A stretch of 10,334 bases of DNA from Planctomycetota bacterium (GTDB lineage Bacteria; Planctomycetota; UBA11346): the NCBI GenBank assembly GCA_013816645.1, contig JACDEC010000070.1, positions 1 through 10,334 of the forward strand, given 5' to 3'. Every line of letters begins with the position of its first letter. Within the stretch, counting starts at the first letter, position 1. Positions 1-8,938 of this stretch are shown one piece after another. A program made the position numbers and the translations under genes. Under the pieces are notes generated by a model that was given only the letters and a program-made list of their open reading frames with translations, was not told the origin of the DNA and searched no databases.

Positions 1-1713
<1,713 letters not shown>

Positions 1714-1714
1714 G

Positions 1715-1822
1715 CCTCAAGGCGGCATTCGGGGGCATCTGCTGCGTTGCCCTCGCCTTGCGCTCCACCAGGAGCGCGGCGGGTCGGGCGCCTTGCAGCT
1801 ACCCCCGACTGCCGCCTTGAGG
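1715..1822. repeat. 108-bp near-perfect hairpin (extragenic palindromic element)
   Basis: The left arm (1715-1742) and right arm (1795-1822) are 28-bp inverted repeats with 25 of 28 positions paired. The centre holds a second perfect stem of 7 bp (1760-1766 with 1771-1777) closed by an ACCA loop, with partly pairing sequence between the two stems. The whole element can fold as one long hairpin. It begins two bases after the helicase stop codon, so it could act as a 3' mRNA-stabilising or terminating structure. No U-tract follows, so it is not a classical intrinsic terminator. It resembles extragenic palindromic or MITE-like repeats in form. There is only one copy in this window, so repetitiveness in the genome is an inference. 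Confidence 0.8.
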
Positions 1823-2267
1823 AGTCACCTCGCGGGAGAAAGGGTCTAACGGCGCAACGGCGTTTGGAGCTGTCGCTTACAGATCGTGGAACCGCTCCAT
1901 CGCCGGCTTGAGGGTGAGTGGAGTGAGTGCGGAGGGGTGCGTGCCCACCCCGTCGTAACGCAGTCTGGGCCGATCGTGTACCCTGCATTTTGCAAGAACG
2001 GCGGATTTAACCGGGTCTTTCTGCAAATACCTGCTGCAACCCGGTGGTTCTTCGCTAGCGTTGCAGGCAAGCGATCCGTCGTACGGCTTCAGGATATGTC
2101 ATTGGGTTTCAGTGGGCGGCGGAGGGTCAAAGACCTCCGCGCGCAGAGCCAAGAGGAGTCGAATGGAGTTGCAGGACTCGGGCCTCAGCGAACACGCCGG
2201 TCGACATAAGATAGGGGACCTTCTACCGGGAATCTTCGGCTTCCAGCTATGCACGCAGGAGTCACCC
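1823..2267. other. Gene-free leader/promoter region upstream of the signalling operon
   Basis: No convincing gene lies here. The frame upstream of 2268 stays open but uses codons unlike the genes (ATA, CTA, CGA). About 1980-2060 is visibly less GC-rich than the rest of the window and carries TGCAA three times (1991, 2022, 2035) plus a 7-bp inverted repeat ACCGGGT/ACCCGGT (2010-2016 and 2039-2045). Small stems occur at 1934-1951 (6 bp, 6-nt loop) and 2119-2140. This is where the promoter of the downstream operon should be, but I cannot assign a confident -35/-10 pair or a sigma-54 site. An ATG at 2163 with an AGAGGAG-like site is an alternative, less likely start for the next gene. Confidence 0.5.
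2119..2140 (+). promoter_or_regulatory. Leader hairpin upstream of receiver gene
   Basis: A perfect 7-bp stem GCGGAGG/CCTCCGC encloses an 8-nt loop. An alternative register adds an inner GTC/GAC pairing around AAA with one bulged G. It lies about 130 bp before the first gene of the signalling operon, so it would be in the 5' leader if transcription starts upstream. The right arm is rich in CCUC, an anti-Shine-Dalgarno-like sequence, and the alternative ribosome site (2153-2158) follows directly. No poly-U tract follows, so a terminator is unlikely. Function is unproven. Confidence 0.3.
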
Positions 2268-2774
2268 ATGCGTACGCACTCCCTCAGTTCCTCGGACCGC
2301 GACCTCGGCCAGGACGACGACGGCCTCGCCGCCTCGGCGCGCGGCGACCCCGATGTCGCCATCGACGCCATCCGCATCCCCAACGTGCTGATCATCGAAG
2401 ACAATCCCGGTGATGTCGAATTGACCATGCTGGCCTTCCAGACCCGCGGACTGATCGTCGACTTCCACGTCGCCATCGATGGCGCCAACGCCCTCCAATA
2501 TCTCCAAACGCTGGCCGCGTCGCCCGACCCCAGGCCCGACCTGATCCTGCTCGATCTGAATCTGCCGAAGATCACCGGAGCCGCGATCCTGACCTACATC
2601 AGGGGCGAACCCGAACTCGCCGGTATCCCGACGGTGATCTTGACCTCGTCGCGCGCAGCTCGCGACTACGAGCAATGCGCGCGTCTCGGCGTCGACGCCT
2701 ATCTGATCAAGCCGATGACCTTGCAGGAGATGCTCGAGATGATGGAGCAGATCGCTCCGATCCTCGAACGCTGA
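2268..2774 (+). CDS. Stand-alone response regulator receiver (Rcp1/CheY-like)
   Basis: A cytoplasmic phospho-receiver of 168 residues made of one REC domain (about 39-165) after a polar, Asp/Ser-rich 35-residue N-terminal tail. Receiver residues are all present: acidic pair E44-D45, phospho-acceptor D96 in LILLDLNLP, T126 and K148 in LIKP. The VEDNPGDV-like segment (IEDNPGDV) and LDLNLPK are typical of the Rcp1 subgroup, which often partners phytochrome or hybrid kinases. There is no output domain, so it should act by protein contact or as a phosphate shuttle. The ATG at 2268 is chosen because AGGAG sits at 2257-2261, six bases upstream, and codon usage becomes gene-like there. An ATG at 2163 would add 35 residues. 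The next gene starts 42 bp after the stop, suggesting an operon. Confidence 0.93.
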   Translation: MRTHSLSSSDRDLGQDDDGLAASARGDPDVAIDAIRIPNVLIIEDNPGDVELTMLAFQTRGLIVDFHVAIDGANALQYLQTLAASPDPRPDLILLDLNLPKITGAAILTYIRGEPELAGIPTVILTSSRAARDYEQCARLGVDAYLIKPMTLQEMLEMMEQIAPILER

Positions 2775-2816
2775 ACCAGCGCGGTCGCGCGGTTGGAACG
2801 CAGCAGGAGCGTCCGT

Positions 2817-4622
2817 ATGCCAGGCACCCGCGTCTTCCCCAGGCCAGCGCAAGGCGAACACCGTAGCGGTCGGTCGATCGACGCTGAGCTCGCCGAGCTG
2901 ATCGCTGGCCGGTCGGCCTGCGACCCCGCGGGGATGGTCGGCGCGCAGCTACAGAATCTCGGTCCGTACCGTTTGCGCGAAGTGCTCGGACACGGCGGGA
3001 TGGGCATCGTCTACCGCGCGATCGGTCCCGACGGCACGGAGGTGGCGCTCAAGGTCCTGTCCGAGCATGTCGTCGACAACCCGGTCATCCAACGGCGCTT
3101 CCTGCGCGAGGCCCAGGTGGCGAGTTCGGTGCGCAGCCCGCACCTCGTCGGCTGCCTGGGGATGGGCGTCGACCAGGGTCGTCGGTTCATCGTCCTGGAG
3201 CTGATGCGTGGGGGAAACGCCGAGGAACTGGTCGAGGCCAGCGGCGGTGCGATCGGCGAACTGCGGACGGCCGCGATCTGCCGCGACGCGGCGATCGGGC
3301 TCGAAGCGGTGCATGCCGCCAGCCTGATCCATCGCGACATCAAGCCGGCCAACCTGTTCCTGACCGAGGACGGCAGGGCCAAGCTCGGCGACTTCGGCAT
3401 CGTGCGCAGGAACTCCAGGCAATCGGACCGCTTGACCGCCGAGCACAGCGCGCTGGGAACGCTGGGATTCATGGCACCCGAGCAGTTCCGGGCCAGCGAA
3501 TGCATCGACATCCGCGCCGACATCTATGCGCTGGGCGCGACCTTGTTCTTCCTGCTCACCGGGCGCATGCCGTTCTTCGGTGACACCCCGGCCAAGGTCG
3601 TCGCGCAACTGCTCGCGACCGGACTGCCCGATCCGCGCGCGATCCGCAGCGACTGCTCGAGCCGGATCGCCGCCGTGGTCGCGAGCGCCGGCGCGCTGAA
3701 CCCCGACGATCGCTACCAGAGCCCGCGTGAGCTGCGCGAGGATCTCGAGCTCGTGCTGCGCGATCGACCGCCGCGCCACGTGCGCGCCACCGCCAGGGAA
3801 ACCACCGAGGTCCTGCGCTGTGCCCGGTTGCCGGGTTCGGCGACGTTCGCGGATCCACCTGGAGGGACGCTCAGCAGCGAGGCGCTTCGCGATCCCGCCG
3901 CCCAGCACCGATCGCGTGCGCAGACCTGCGACGCCGTGCGCGAAGCCCTGGAGCTCCTCGACCGTTTCGAGCGCGGCGGCCAGGTCGAGCACCCCGCCAT
4001 GGCGGCGATCGCCGATTGCCTGGCGCCGTCGCTCCGCAGCGGCGCGCTGGCCGACCAGCGTTTCGCCTTGGCGATGATCACCACCCTGGAGGTGCTGGCT
4101 CGGCGCCTGGGCGCCTTGCAGCATCACATCAATGCCTCCTCGTTGCGGACGCTCAGGCACGGGCTGGTCGCCGTCGCTGCGGTGGTCGGCCAGCGGCAGC
4201 CGGCGCCCGACCTCGAGCGGGCCCTGGCGCTGGTGGTCGATGACGATCTGGTCTCGCGCAAGACCATGTGGCAGGCTTTGCGCAAGGTCGGGGTGAACGC
4301 CGAATCAGCGGCGTCGGGAGCCGAGGCCCTGGTCGCCCTGGAGCAGAAGGACTTCGCCATCGTGCTGAGCGATGTGCTGATGGGCGACATGAACGGCTTC
4401 CAGTTCGCAATCCGCGTGCGCTCCGGCCGACGCTGCCCGCGGGTGCCGATCATCTTCGTGACCATGCTCGCGGAATTCGACAAGGTCTTCCGCGCGACCG
4501 CCGACGGCGCCGACGACGCGATCGCCAAGCCCTTCCTGCTCACGGAACTGGCCGCCAAGGTGCTCTGCCATCTCGCCTGCCCGCGTACTCCCGCGCGAAT
4601 GATAGATCCCGCTCCCGCCTGA
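2817..4622 (+). CDS. Ser/Thr protein kinase fused to a C-terminal receiver domain
   Basis: A 601-residue fusion of a PknB-type Ser/Thr kinase with a two-component receiver. The kinase domain (about 52-312) has the glycine loop GHGGMG (58-63), ATP lysine K79, catalytic HRD (172-174) followed by IKPAN, DFG (192-194), and MAPEQ closing the activation segment, so it looks catalytically competent. A linker with low similarity to anything I know follows, with a helical part at about 369-460. The REC domain (about 472-590) has D475-D477, phospho-acceptor D519 in LSDVLMGDMNG, and K571 in AKPF. No membrane segment or extracellular sensor is seen, so it is probably cytoplasmic. ATG 2817 has AGGAG at 2805-2809; a TTG at 2793 would add eight residues with no better site. 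Phosphorylation of the receiver may gate the kinase. It sits between a receiver gene and a hybrid kinase. Confidence 0.93.
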   Translation: MPGTRVFPRPAQGEHRSGRSIDAELAELIAGRSACDPAGMVGAQLQNLGPYRLREVLGHGGMGIVYRAIGPDGTEVALKVLSEHVVDNPVIQRRFLREAQVASSVRSPHLVGCLGMGVDQGRRFIVLELMRGGNAEELVEASGGAIGELRTAAICRDAAIGLEAVHAASLIHRDIKPANLFLTEDGRAKLGDFGIVRRNSRQSDRLTAEHSALGTLGFMAPEQFRASECIDIRADIYALGATLFFLLTGRMPFFGDTPAKVVAQLLATGLPDPRAIRSDCSSRIAAVVASAGALNPDDRYQSPRELREDLELVLRDRPPRHVRATARETTEVLRCARLPGSATFADPPGGTLSSEALRDPAAQHRSRAQTCDAVREALELLDRFERGGQVEHPAMAAIADCLAPSLRSGALADQRFALAMITTLEVLARRLGALQHHINASSLRTLRHGLVAVAAVVGQRQPAPDLERALALVVDDDLVSRKTMWQALRKVGVNAESAASGAEALVALEQKDFAIVLSDVLMGDMNGFQFAIRVRSGRRCPRVPIIFVTMLAEFDKVFRATADGADDAIAKPFLLTELAAKVLCHLACPRTPARMIDPAPA

Positions 4623-4671
4623 TGACCGTGAGCGGATCAGTCACCAGCGGACCACGTCGAAGGGCGCAGCC

Positions 4672-7482
4672 ATGCACGAATCACCGCTCAACATCCTGCT
4701 CGTCGAGGACAACCCCGGGGATGTGGTGCTGATCGAGGTGTTCCTCGCGCAGAGCGCGGTGACCCGGTCCGCGTTGATCTCCTGCGGACGGCTCGACGAG
4801 GCCTTGGAAGCCTTGGCGTCGGCGCCCTGCGACATCGTCCTGCTCGATCTGTCGCTGCCGGACAGCGCGGGATTGGCGACCTTCACCGCGGTCCACGCCC
4901 TCAAACCGGGGATCCCGATCGTCATCCTGACCGGCAACGAGAACGATGAGCTCGCCCGTGAGGCGATGCAGCGCGGGGCCCAGGACTGGCTGTCCAAGAA
5001 CGGCCTCGACAGTCGGCAGCTCGTCCGGGCGATCCGCTACGCGATCGACCGCAAGCACGCGGAGATCGAACTGCTGCACGCCAAGGAGGTCGCCGAGGCA
5101 GCGACCAGGGCGAAGAGCGAATTCCTGTCGACCATGAGCTACGAGATCCGCACCCCGATGAACGGGGTGATCGGCATGACCAACATCCTGCTCGAGACCC
5201 AGCTGTCCGAGGACCAGCGCTCGTACGCCGAGACCATCAAGCGATCCGCCGACAGCCTGCTGACCATCGTCAACGACATCCTCGACTTCTCGAAGATCGA
5301 GGCTGGCAAGCTGACCATCGAGCCGACGCCATTCGATCTGCGCGCGGTCGCCGAGGAGGTGCTGGACCTGCTCGCTGGTCGCGCCGGCGAGAAAGGCGTC
5401 GAGCTGATCCTGCGCTATGCCCCGGGCACGCCGCGGCGACTGGTCGGCGACGCCGGCCGCCTGCGCCAGGTGCTGATCAACCTGGTGGGCAACGCGTTGA
5501 AGTTCACGCTCGCCGGCCACGTGCTGATCGACATCGGCTCGTCCGGTGCCAACGCCGTCGGAGCGCGGCTGCGCGTGGTGATCCACGACACCGGGATCGG
5601 CATCGCCAAGGACCGTCAGCACGCGCTGTTCGAGAGCTTCAGCCAGGTCGATGCGTCCACCCAGCGCCGGTTCGGCGGGACCGGACTCGGCCTGGCGATC
5701 TCCAAGCGCCTGGTGCGGATGATGGGCGGTCGCATCGGGGTCAGCAGCGAACCGCAGGTGGGATCGCGCTTCTGGTTCACGGTGACCCTGGCGAAGGACC
5801 CCGGTTCGAGCGCGGAGCCTGCCTTTCCGCTGCTGCGCGGCGCGCGGGTCCTGGTCATCGAACCGCACCTGCTGCGTCGCGAAGTCCTGCGCGAACAGCT
5901 CGCCGATTGGGGCATGCAGATCGAGGTGGTCGGCGATGAACGTCTGGCCAGCGCAGCGATCCGTCGCGCCCAGGCCGAGGATCGCCCGTACGGGGTCACG
6001 GTCTGCGGCCTGCCCGATGCGGACGCGGCGGCGCGCCTGACCAGCGCCGATCCGACCTCTGCCGATCCGGCCAGGCCGATGCCGCCGCTGATCCACATCA
6101 CCCCGGTGGGGAGTCATCGACCGGCCGGCGAACCCCGGCCGGCGAACGTCGCGCGGCTCAGCAAGCCGGTGCGGGCCTCGCGCTTGGCGCAGACGCTTAG
6201 CGCCATGCTCGCGAGCGCCGTCGCCGGTGCCGATCGAGCGGTCATGACCGACGCGACGCCGGCGACCGGGTCGCTCTGCCCGGAAGACACCAGGCTGCTG
6301 TCGGCCTTGTTCGGCTACCGCGTGCTGCTCGTCGAGGACAACATCACCAATCAGCAGGTGGGCTCTTTGCTCCTGCAGAAGCTGGGGTGCCGAACCGATG
6401 TCGCCGCTAATGGTCTGGAAGCCATCGACCTCTGGCGTCAGTTCACCTACGACGTGATCTTCATGGATTGCCGGATGCCCGACATGGACGGCTTCCAGGC
6501 CACCCGCGAGATCCGCGCCCTGGAACGCGGTCAGGGCACACAAATCCCGATCATCGCGCTGACTGCCAGCGCCCGCGACGAGGACCTCGCCAGCTGCCTG
6601 GCCGCGGGCATGGACGGGCATCTCTCCAAACCGGTGTTCAGCGAAGGTCTGCGCGCCGCGTTGGCGCGCTGGGGCGGGAAGCCCGGCGCCAAGGACAAGC
6701 CGGCATCTCCAGCGACCCCGCCGCGTCCGAAGCCCCAGGCGCTGGTCGTCGACGATGATCGCACCGCGCGCAAGGCCATCCGCGCCCTGCTCGAAGCCCA
6801 GGGCGTGGTGGTCCAGGAAGCCAGGGGCGGGCTGGAGGCGATCCAGGTACTGCAGCAGGCCGGACCAGCCATCGACCTGATCTTGGTCGACTGGCACATG
6901 GATCCGATGAATGGCTATTCGCTGATCCGGGCCATCCGTGGGCGGCCCAACATGGCCCACACGCGGATCATCCTGCTGACCCACGAACGCGGCGCGGCGC
7001 ACCTCGAAGCAGCGCGCGCGGCCGGCGCCGACGACTGCCTGAGCAAACCGGTGGACCGGCAGACCCTGATCGGCGCCATCCGCCATTGCCTGGTCGACCC
7101 GCCCGCCCGCTGTCTGGAGCGCATCCCGCACGATCCCCAACTGCTTGAGGAGGTCGGGCCGGAAGCCTGGACCGACCTCGCCGGCGATTTCCTGCGCGGG
7201 GTCCCGCCCGAGATGGCAGCGCTGGGCGAAGCCATCCGCCGTCGGGACCTCCAGGCGACCATCGGCTGCGCTCACCGGCTCGCCGGCAGCAGCGCGATCA
7301 TGGGTCAATCCGCGGTCTCCAGCCTGTGCACGCTGATCGAAAGCACCGCCGCCGACGGCCCGGTCGAGCACCTGCAGCAGATCCACCGCCGACTCGACCG
7401 CGAATGGCTGGCCAGCAAGGGGCGGATCGAGGCGCTGATCGGCCGATTGGGCCCGGCGGGCCGGCCGCCCTCGGTCCGCTAG
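4672..7482 (+). CDS. Hybrid sensor kinase REC-HisKA(Y157)-HATPase-pseudoREC-REC-REC-HPt, H-box histidine replaced by tyrosine
   Basis: A 936-residue soluble phosphorelay protein with no membrane segment or periplasmic sensor. REC1 (about 7-125) has E12-D13, D59 and K109. The HisKA helix (about 145-215) reads STMSYEIRTPMNG: the usual phospho-accepting His is Y157 (TAC 5140-5142). The HATPase domain (about 257-378) keeps N274, DTGIGI (306-311), the FESFSQVD box and GGTGLGL (335-341). A degenerate receiver (about 391-515) has G446 where the acceptor Asp should be, but retains K498. REC3 (about 545-665) is of the BarA type with D599 and K653. REC4 (about 681-805) has D740 and K792. A C-terminal HPt (about 825-925) has H868 in AHRLAGSS. 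ATG 4672 is preceded by a weak AAGGG (4660-4664). It starts 49 bp after the kinase-receiver gene, probably in the same operon. By sequence it can bind ATP and relay phosphate, but probably cannot autophosphorylate in the standard way. Confidence 0.95.
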   Translation: MHESPLNILLVEDNPGDVVLIEVFLAQSAVTRSALISCGRLDEALEALASAPCDIVLLDLSLPDSAGLATFTAVHALKPGIPIVILTGNENDELAREAMQRGAQDWLSKNGLDSRQLVRAIRYAIDRKHAEIELLHAKEVAEAATRAKSEFLSTMSYEIRTPMNGVIGMTNILLETQLSEDQRSYAETIKRSADSLLTIVNDILDFSKIEAGKLTIEPTPFDLRAVAEEVLDLLAGRAGEKGVELILRYAPGTPRRLVGDAGRLRQVLINLVGNALKFTLAGHVLIDIGSSGANAVGARLRVVIHDTGIGIAKDRQHALFESFSQVDASTQRRFGGTGLGLAISKRLVRMMGGRIGVSSEPQVGSRFWFTVTLAKDPGSSAEPAFPLLRGARVLVIEPHLLRREVLREQLADWGMQIEVVGDERLASAAIRRAQAEDRPYGVTVCGLPDADAAARLTSADPTSADPARPMPPLIHITPVGSHRPAGEPRPANVARLSKPVRASRLAQTLSAMLASAVAGADRAVMTDATPATGSLCPEDTRLLSALFGYRVLLVEDNITNQQVGSLLLQKLGCRTDVAANGLEAIDLWRQFTYDVIFMDCRMPDMDGFQATREIRALERGQGTQIPIIALTASARDEDLASCLAAGMDGHLSKPVFSEGLRAALARWGGKPGAKDKPASPATPPRPKPQALVVDDDRTARKAIRALLEAQGVVVQEARGGLEAIQVLQQAGPAIDLILVDWHMDPMNGYSLIRAIRGRPNMAHTRIILLTHERGAAHLEAARAAGADDCLSKPVDRQTLIGAIRHCLVDPPARCLERIPHDPQLLEEVGPEAWTDLAGDFLRGVPPEMAALGEAIRRRDLQATIGCAHRLAGSSAIMGQSAVSSLCTLIESTAADGPVEHLQQIHRRLDREWLASKGRIEALIGRLGPAGRPPSVR
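6040..6069 (+). repeat. Tandem five-codon repeat (TSADP twice) inside the degenerate receiver
   Basis: Two adjacent 15-base units encode TSADP-TSADP in the loop after the position of the lost acceptor Asp. The units are identical except for the serine codon, AGC in the first and TCT in the second. The insertion falls in a receiver that already lacks its phosphorylation site, which fits relaxed constraint. Confidence 0.6.
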
Positions 7483-7525
7483 GCGAACATCAGCCAGGGC
7501 GATACGTCCAGGCGAGGCGCAGCGA

Positions 7526-8938
7526 TCAGCGACGCGATGGCTTGCGCCGCGCACCCACCGGGCGCAGGCCACGCAGGGCGTCATCGTGCGCCTGCGCGTG
7601 CGGTTCGGCCGGATCGAAATCCGCGTCCAGCCAGTCCGCGTCTTCATCAGGCTGTGCGCTGCCCGATCTGCGTCGCGGCGCCAGCAGCGCGGCGAAGCCA
7701 GGCGGACCACCGCAGTCCTCGGGCGGACATGCACGCAGCGCCTTGATCAGGAAAGGCGCGGGATTGGCGGGATCCTCGACCAGTTCGCGGCGTAGGGTGA
7801 TCTGGTGCCGCCAGTCGTCGCCGAAATCGTAGGTGTAGATCAAGGTGCCATCGCCGGCGGCGAGCGCGTCGGCGATCGACACTCCATCAGCGGCTTCGTC
7901 GACCGTGCCCTGGTCCACGTCGTCGGCATCACCCCAGCGGATGCCGCCGCGTCCGACGGTCGAGATTTCCCAAAGATGGCTGTCGGACCAGCCGAAGGCC
8001 GCCTGGACCACCCGGTGCAGGCCGACGAGATCGAGCGCGGCCGGCACTGCGACCTCGCGCACCACCAGGGGACGGACGTGCATCAAGACGATTTTCAGAT
8101 GCAGGACGGGACCATCCCAGCGCTGACGAGAATGGCGCGCGCGTCGTTGGCTGGCCGGCACGCGATCGGGCGATGCGGTTTTTTCGACGTGCGCATCGGC
8201 CGCGATCGTCTTGAGCACCCGGGTAACCATCGCCGCGGTGATGAAGCCGACGCTCTGGGCGAGGGCGAGGTACATGATCGCGAAGGTGGGCAGGAGCACC
8301 TCCCGCCTGGCGGGACCAACCCGGTCATCCCCGGACAGTTCGGCGATGCTGCGACCCAGCGCCAATGCGCCCAGACCAAGGTGCGCGACCATGTGGCGGG
8401 ATGGACGCTGCTGGAGATCGTCGAGCATCAGCAGTGCCGGTCGATCCTCGGGATGCACGGCATGGACGGTCGAGCCATCCGCGCAGCGGATGCTGACCGG
8501 CAATTGCTGCCGCAGCCAGGCCTGCCGAACCAGGACCAGCCACTCGGCAGCCTTGGTGGGCGCGGCTCGCCCTGGCGGGCGTTCGTTACCAGGTTCCTGA
8601 TGGGCGAAGACCGCGGCCACCTGTTCGACCAGCCGCTGGATCAGCGCATCGCTGAGCGAGGCCAGGGCCCGTTCGTCGAGCATGCCACCGCCGGCCAGGC
8701 AGGCGACGCAGGCGCCGCACCACTCGGCCTGCCGGGCAACCGTCATCAGCCCGACGCGGGGATGGAGGTCGCTGGCGGGCGCGCTATCGAGCAAAGGCGC
8801 CGCGCGCTGGGCGACCGCCGCAGCATCGCCGATCGGCATGTACCGATCGACCATGGCGCGGGCGGCCAATCGGAGCAGGTCCTGCTGATCAGTCCAGGTC
8901 GACGAGGGGCAGTCAGCCAGGAGGGCATCGACGGACAT
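7526..8938 (-). CDS. pRiA4b ORF-3 family protein with long N-terminal extension
   Basis: A 470-residue protein whose C-terminal part (about 277-440) is a pRiA4b ORF-3-like domain (PF07929 type). Evidence is the opening LKIVLMHVRP, GWSDSHLWEI, YDFGDDWRH (about 370-378) and CPPEDCGGPPG (about 403-413), in the family order. The family is common on plasmids and near mobile elements; its biochemical role is not established. The N-terminal 270 residues are largely helical, contain C74-x2-C77-x2-C80 in EWCGACVAC, and are not recognised; the extension makes this protein much longer than the usual roughly 180-200-residue domain. The tail is acidic, then Arg-rich. The frame is open far upstream, opposite the next gene; ATG at 8938 is chosen because it is the first start before that gene, though no strong ribosome site precedes it. 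It converges on the hybrid kinase with 43 bp between stops and no clear terminator. Confidence 0.85.
   Translation of the reverse strand: MSVDALLADCPSSTWTDQQDLLRLAARAMVDRYMPIGDAAAVAQRAAPLLDSAPASDLHPRVGLMTVARQAEWCGACVACLAGGGMLDERALASLSDALIQRLVEQVAAVFAHQEPGNERPPGRAAPTKAAEWLVLVRQAWLRQQLPVSIRCADGSTVHAVHPEDRPALLMLDDLQQRPSRHMVAHLGLGALALGRSIAELSGDDRVGPARREVLLPTFAIMYLALAQSVGFITAAMVTRVLKTIAADAHVEKTASPDRVPASQRRARHSRQRWDGPVLHLKIVLMHVRPLVVREVAVPAALDLVGLHRVVQAAFGWSDSHLWEISTVGRGGIRWGDADDVDQGTVDEAADGVSIADALAAGDGTLIYTYDFGDDWRHQITLRRELVEDPANPAPFLIKALRACPPEDCGGPPGFAALLAPRRRSGSAQPDEDADWLDADFDPAEPHAQAHDDALRGLRPVGARRKPSRR

Noticed and set aside
1934..2140. Cyclic-di-GMP or other known riboswitch in the leader
   Set aside because: Stems are short and the conserved core bases of the known classes are not visible by eye.
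2163..2267. Longer start for the receiver gene at ATG 2163 with an AGAGGAG-like site
   Set aside because: Codons between 2163 and 2267 include ATA, CTA and CGA, unlike the neighbouring genes, and the ATG at 2268 has its own well-placed AGGAG. It is kept as an alternative only.
2949..4160. 403-codon open frame on the - strand opposite the Ser/Thr kinase
   Set aside because: It is antisense to an intact kinase domain and has Gln/Arg/Gly-rich shadow composition with no motif.
7440..7525. Bidirectional intrinsic terminator between the convergent genes
   Set aside because: The GC-rich palindromic bases near 7449-7470 are inside the hybrid kinase coding end and no T-tract follows on either strand.
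4681..7734. 1017-codon open frame on the - strand opposite the hybrid kinase
   Set aside because: It is fully antisense to a gene with seven recognisable domains, has no family motif, and is rich in Gly, Arg, Asp and Gln as expected for a high-GC shadow frame.
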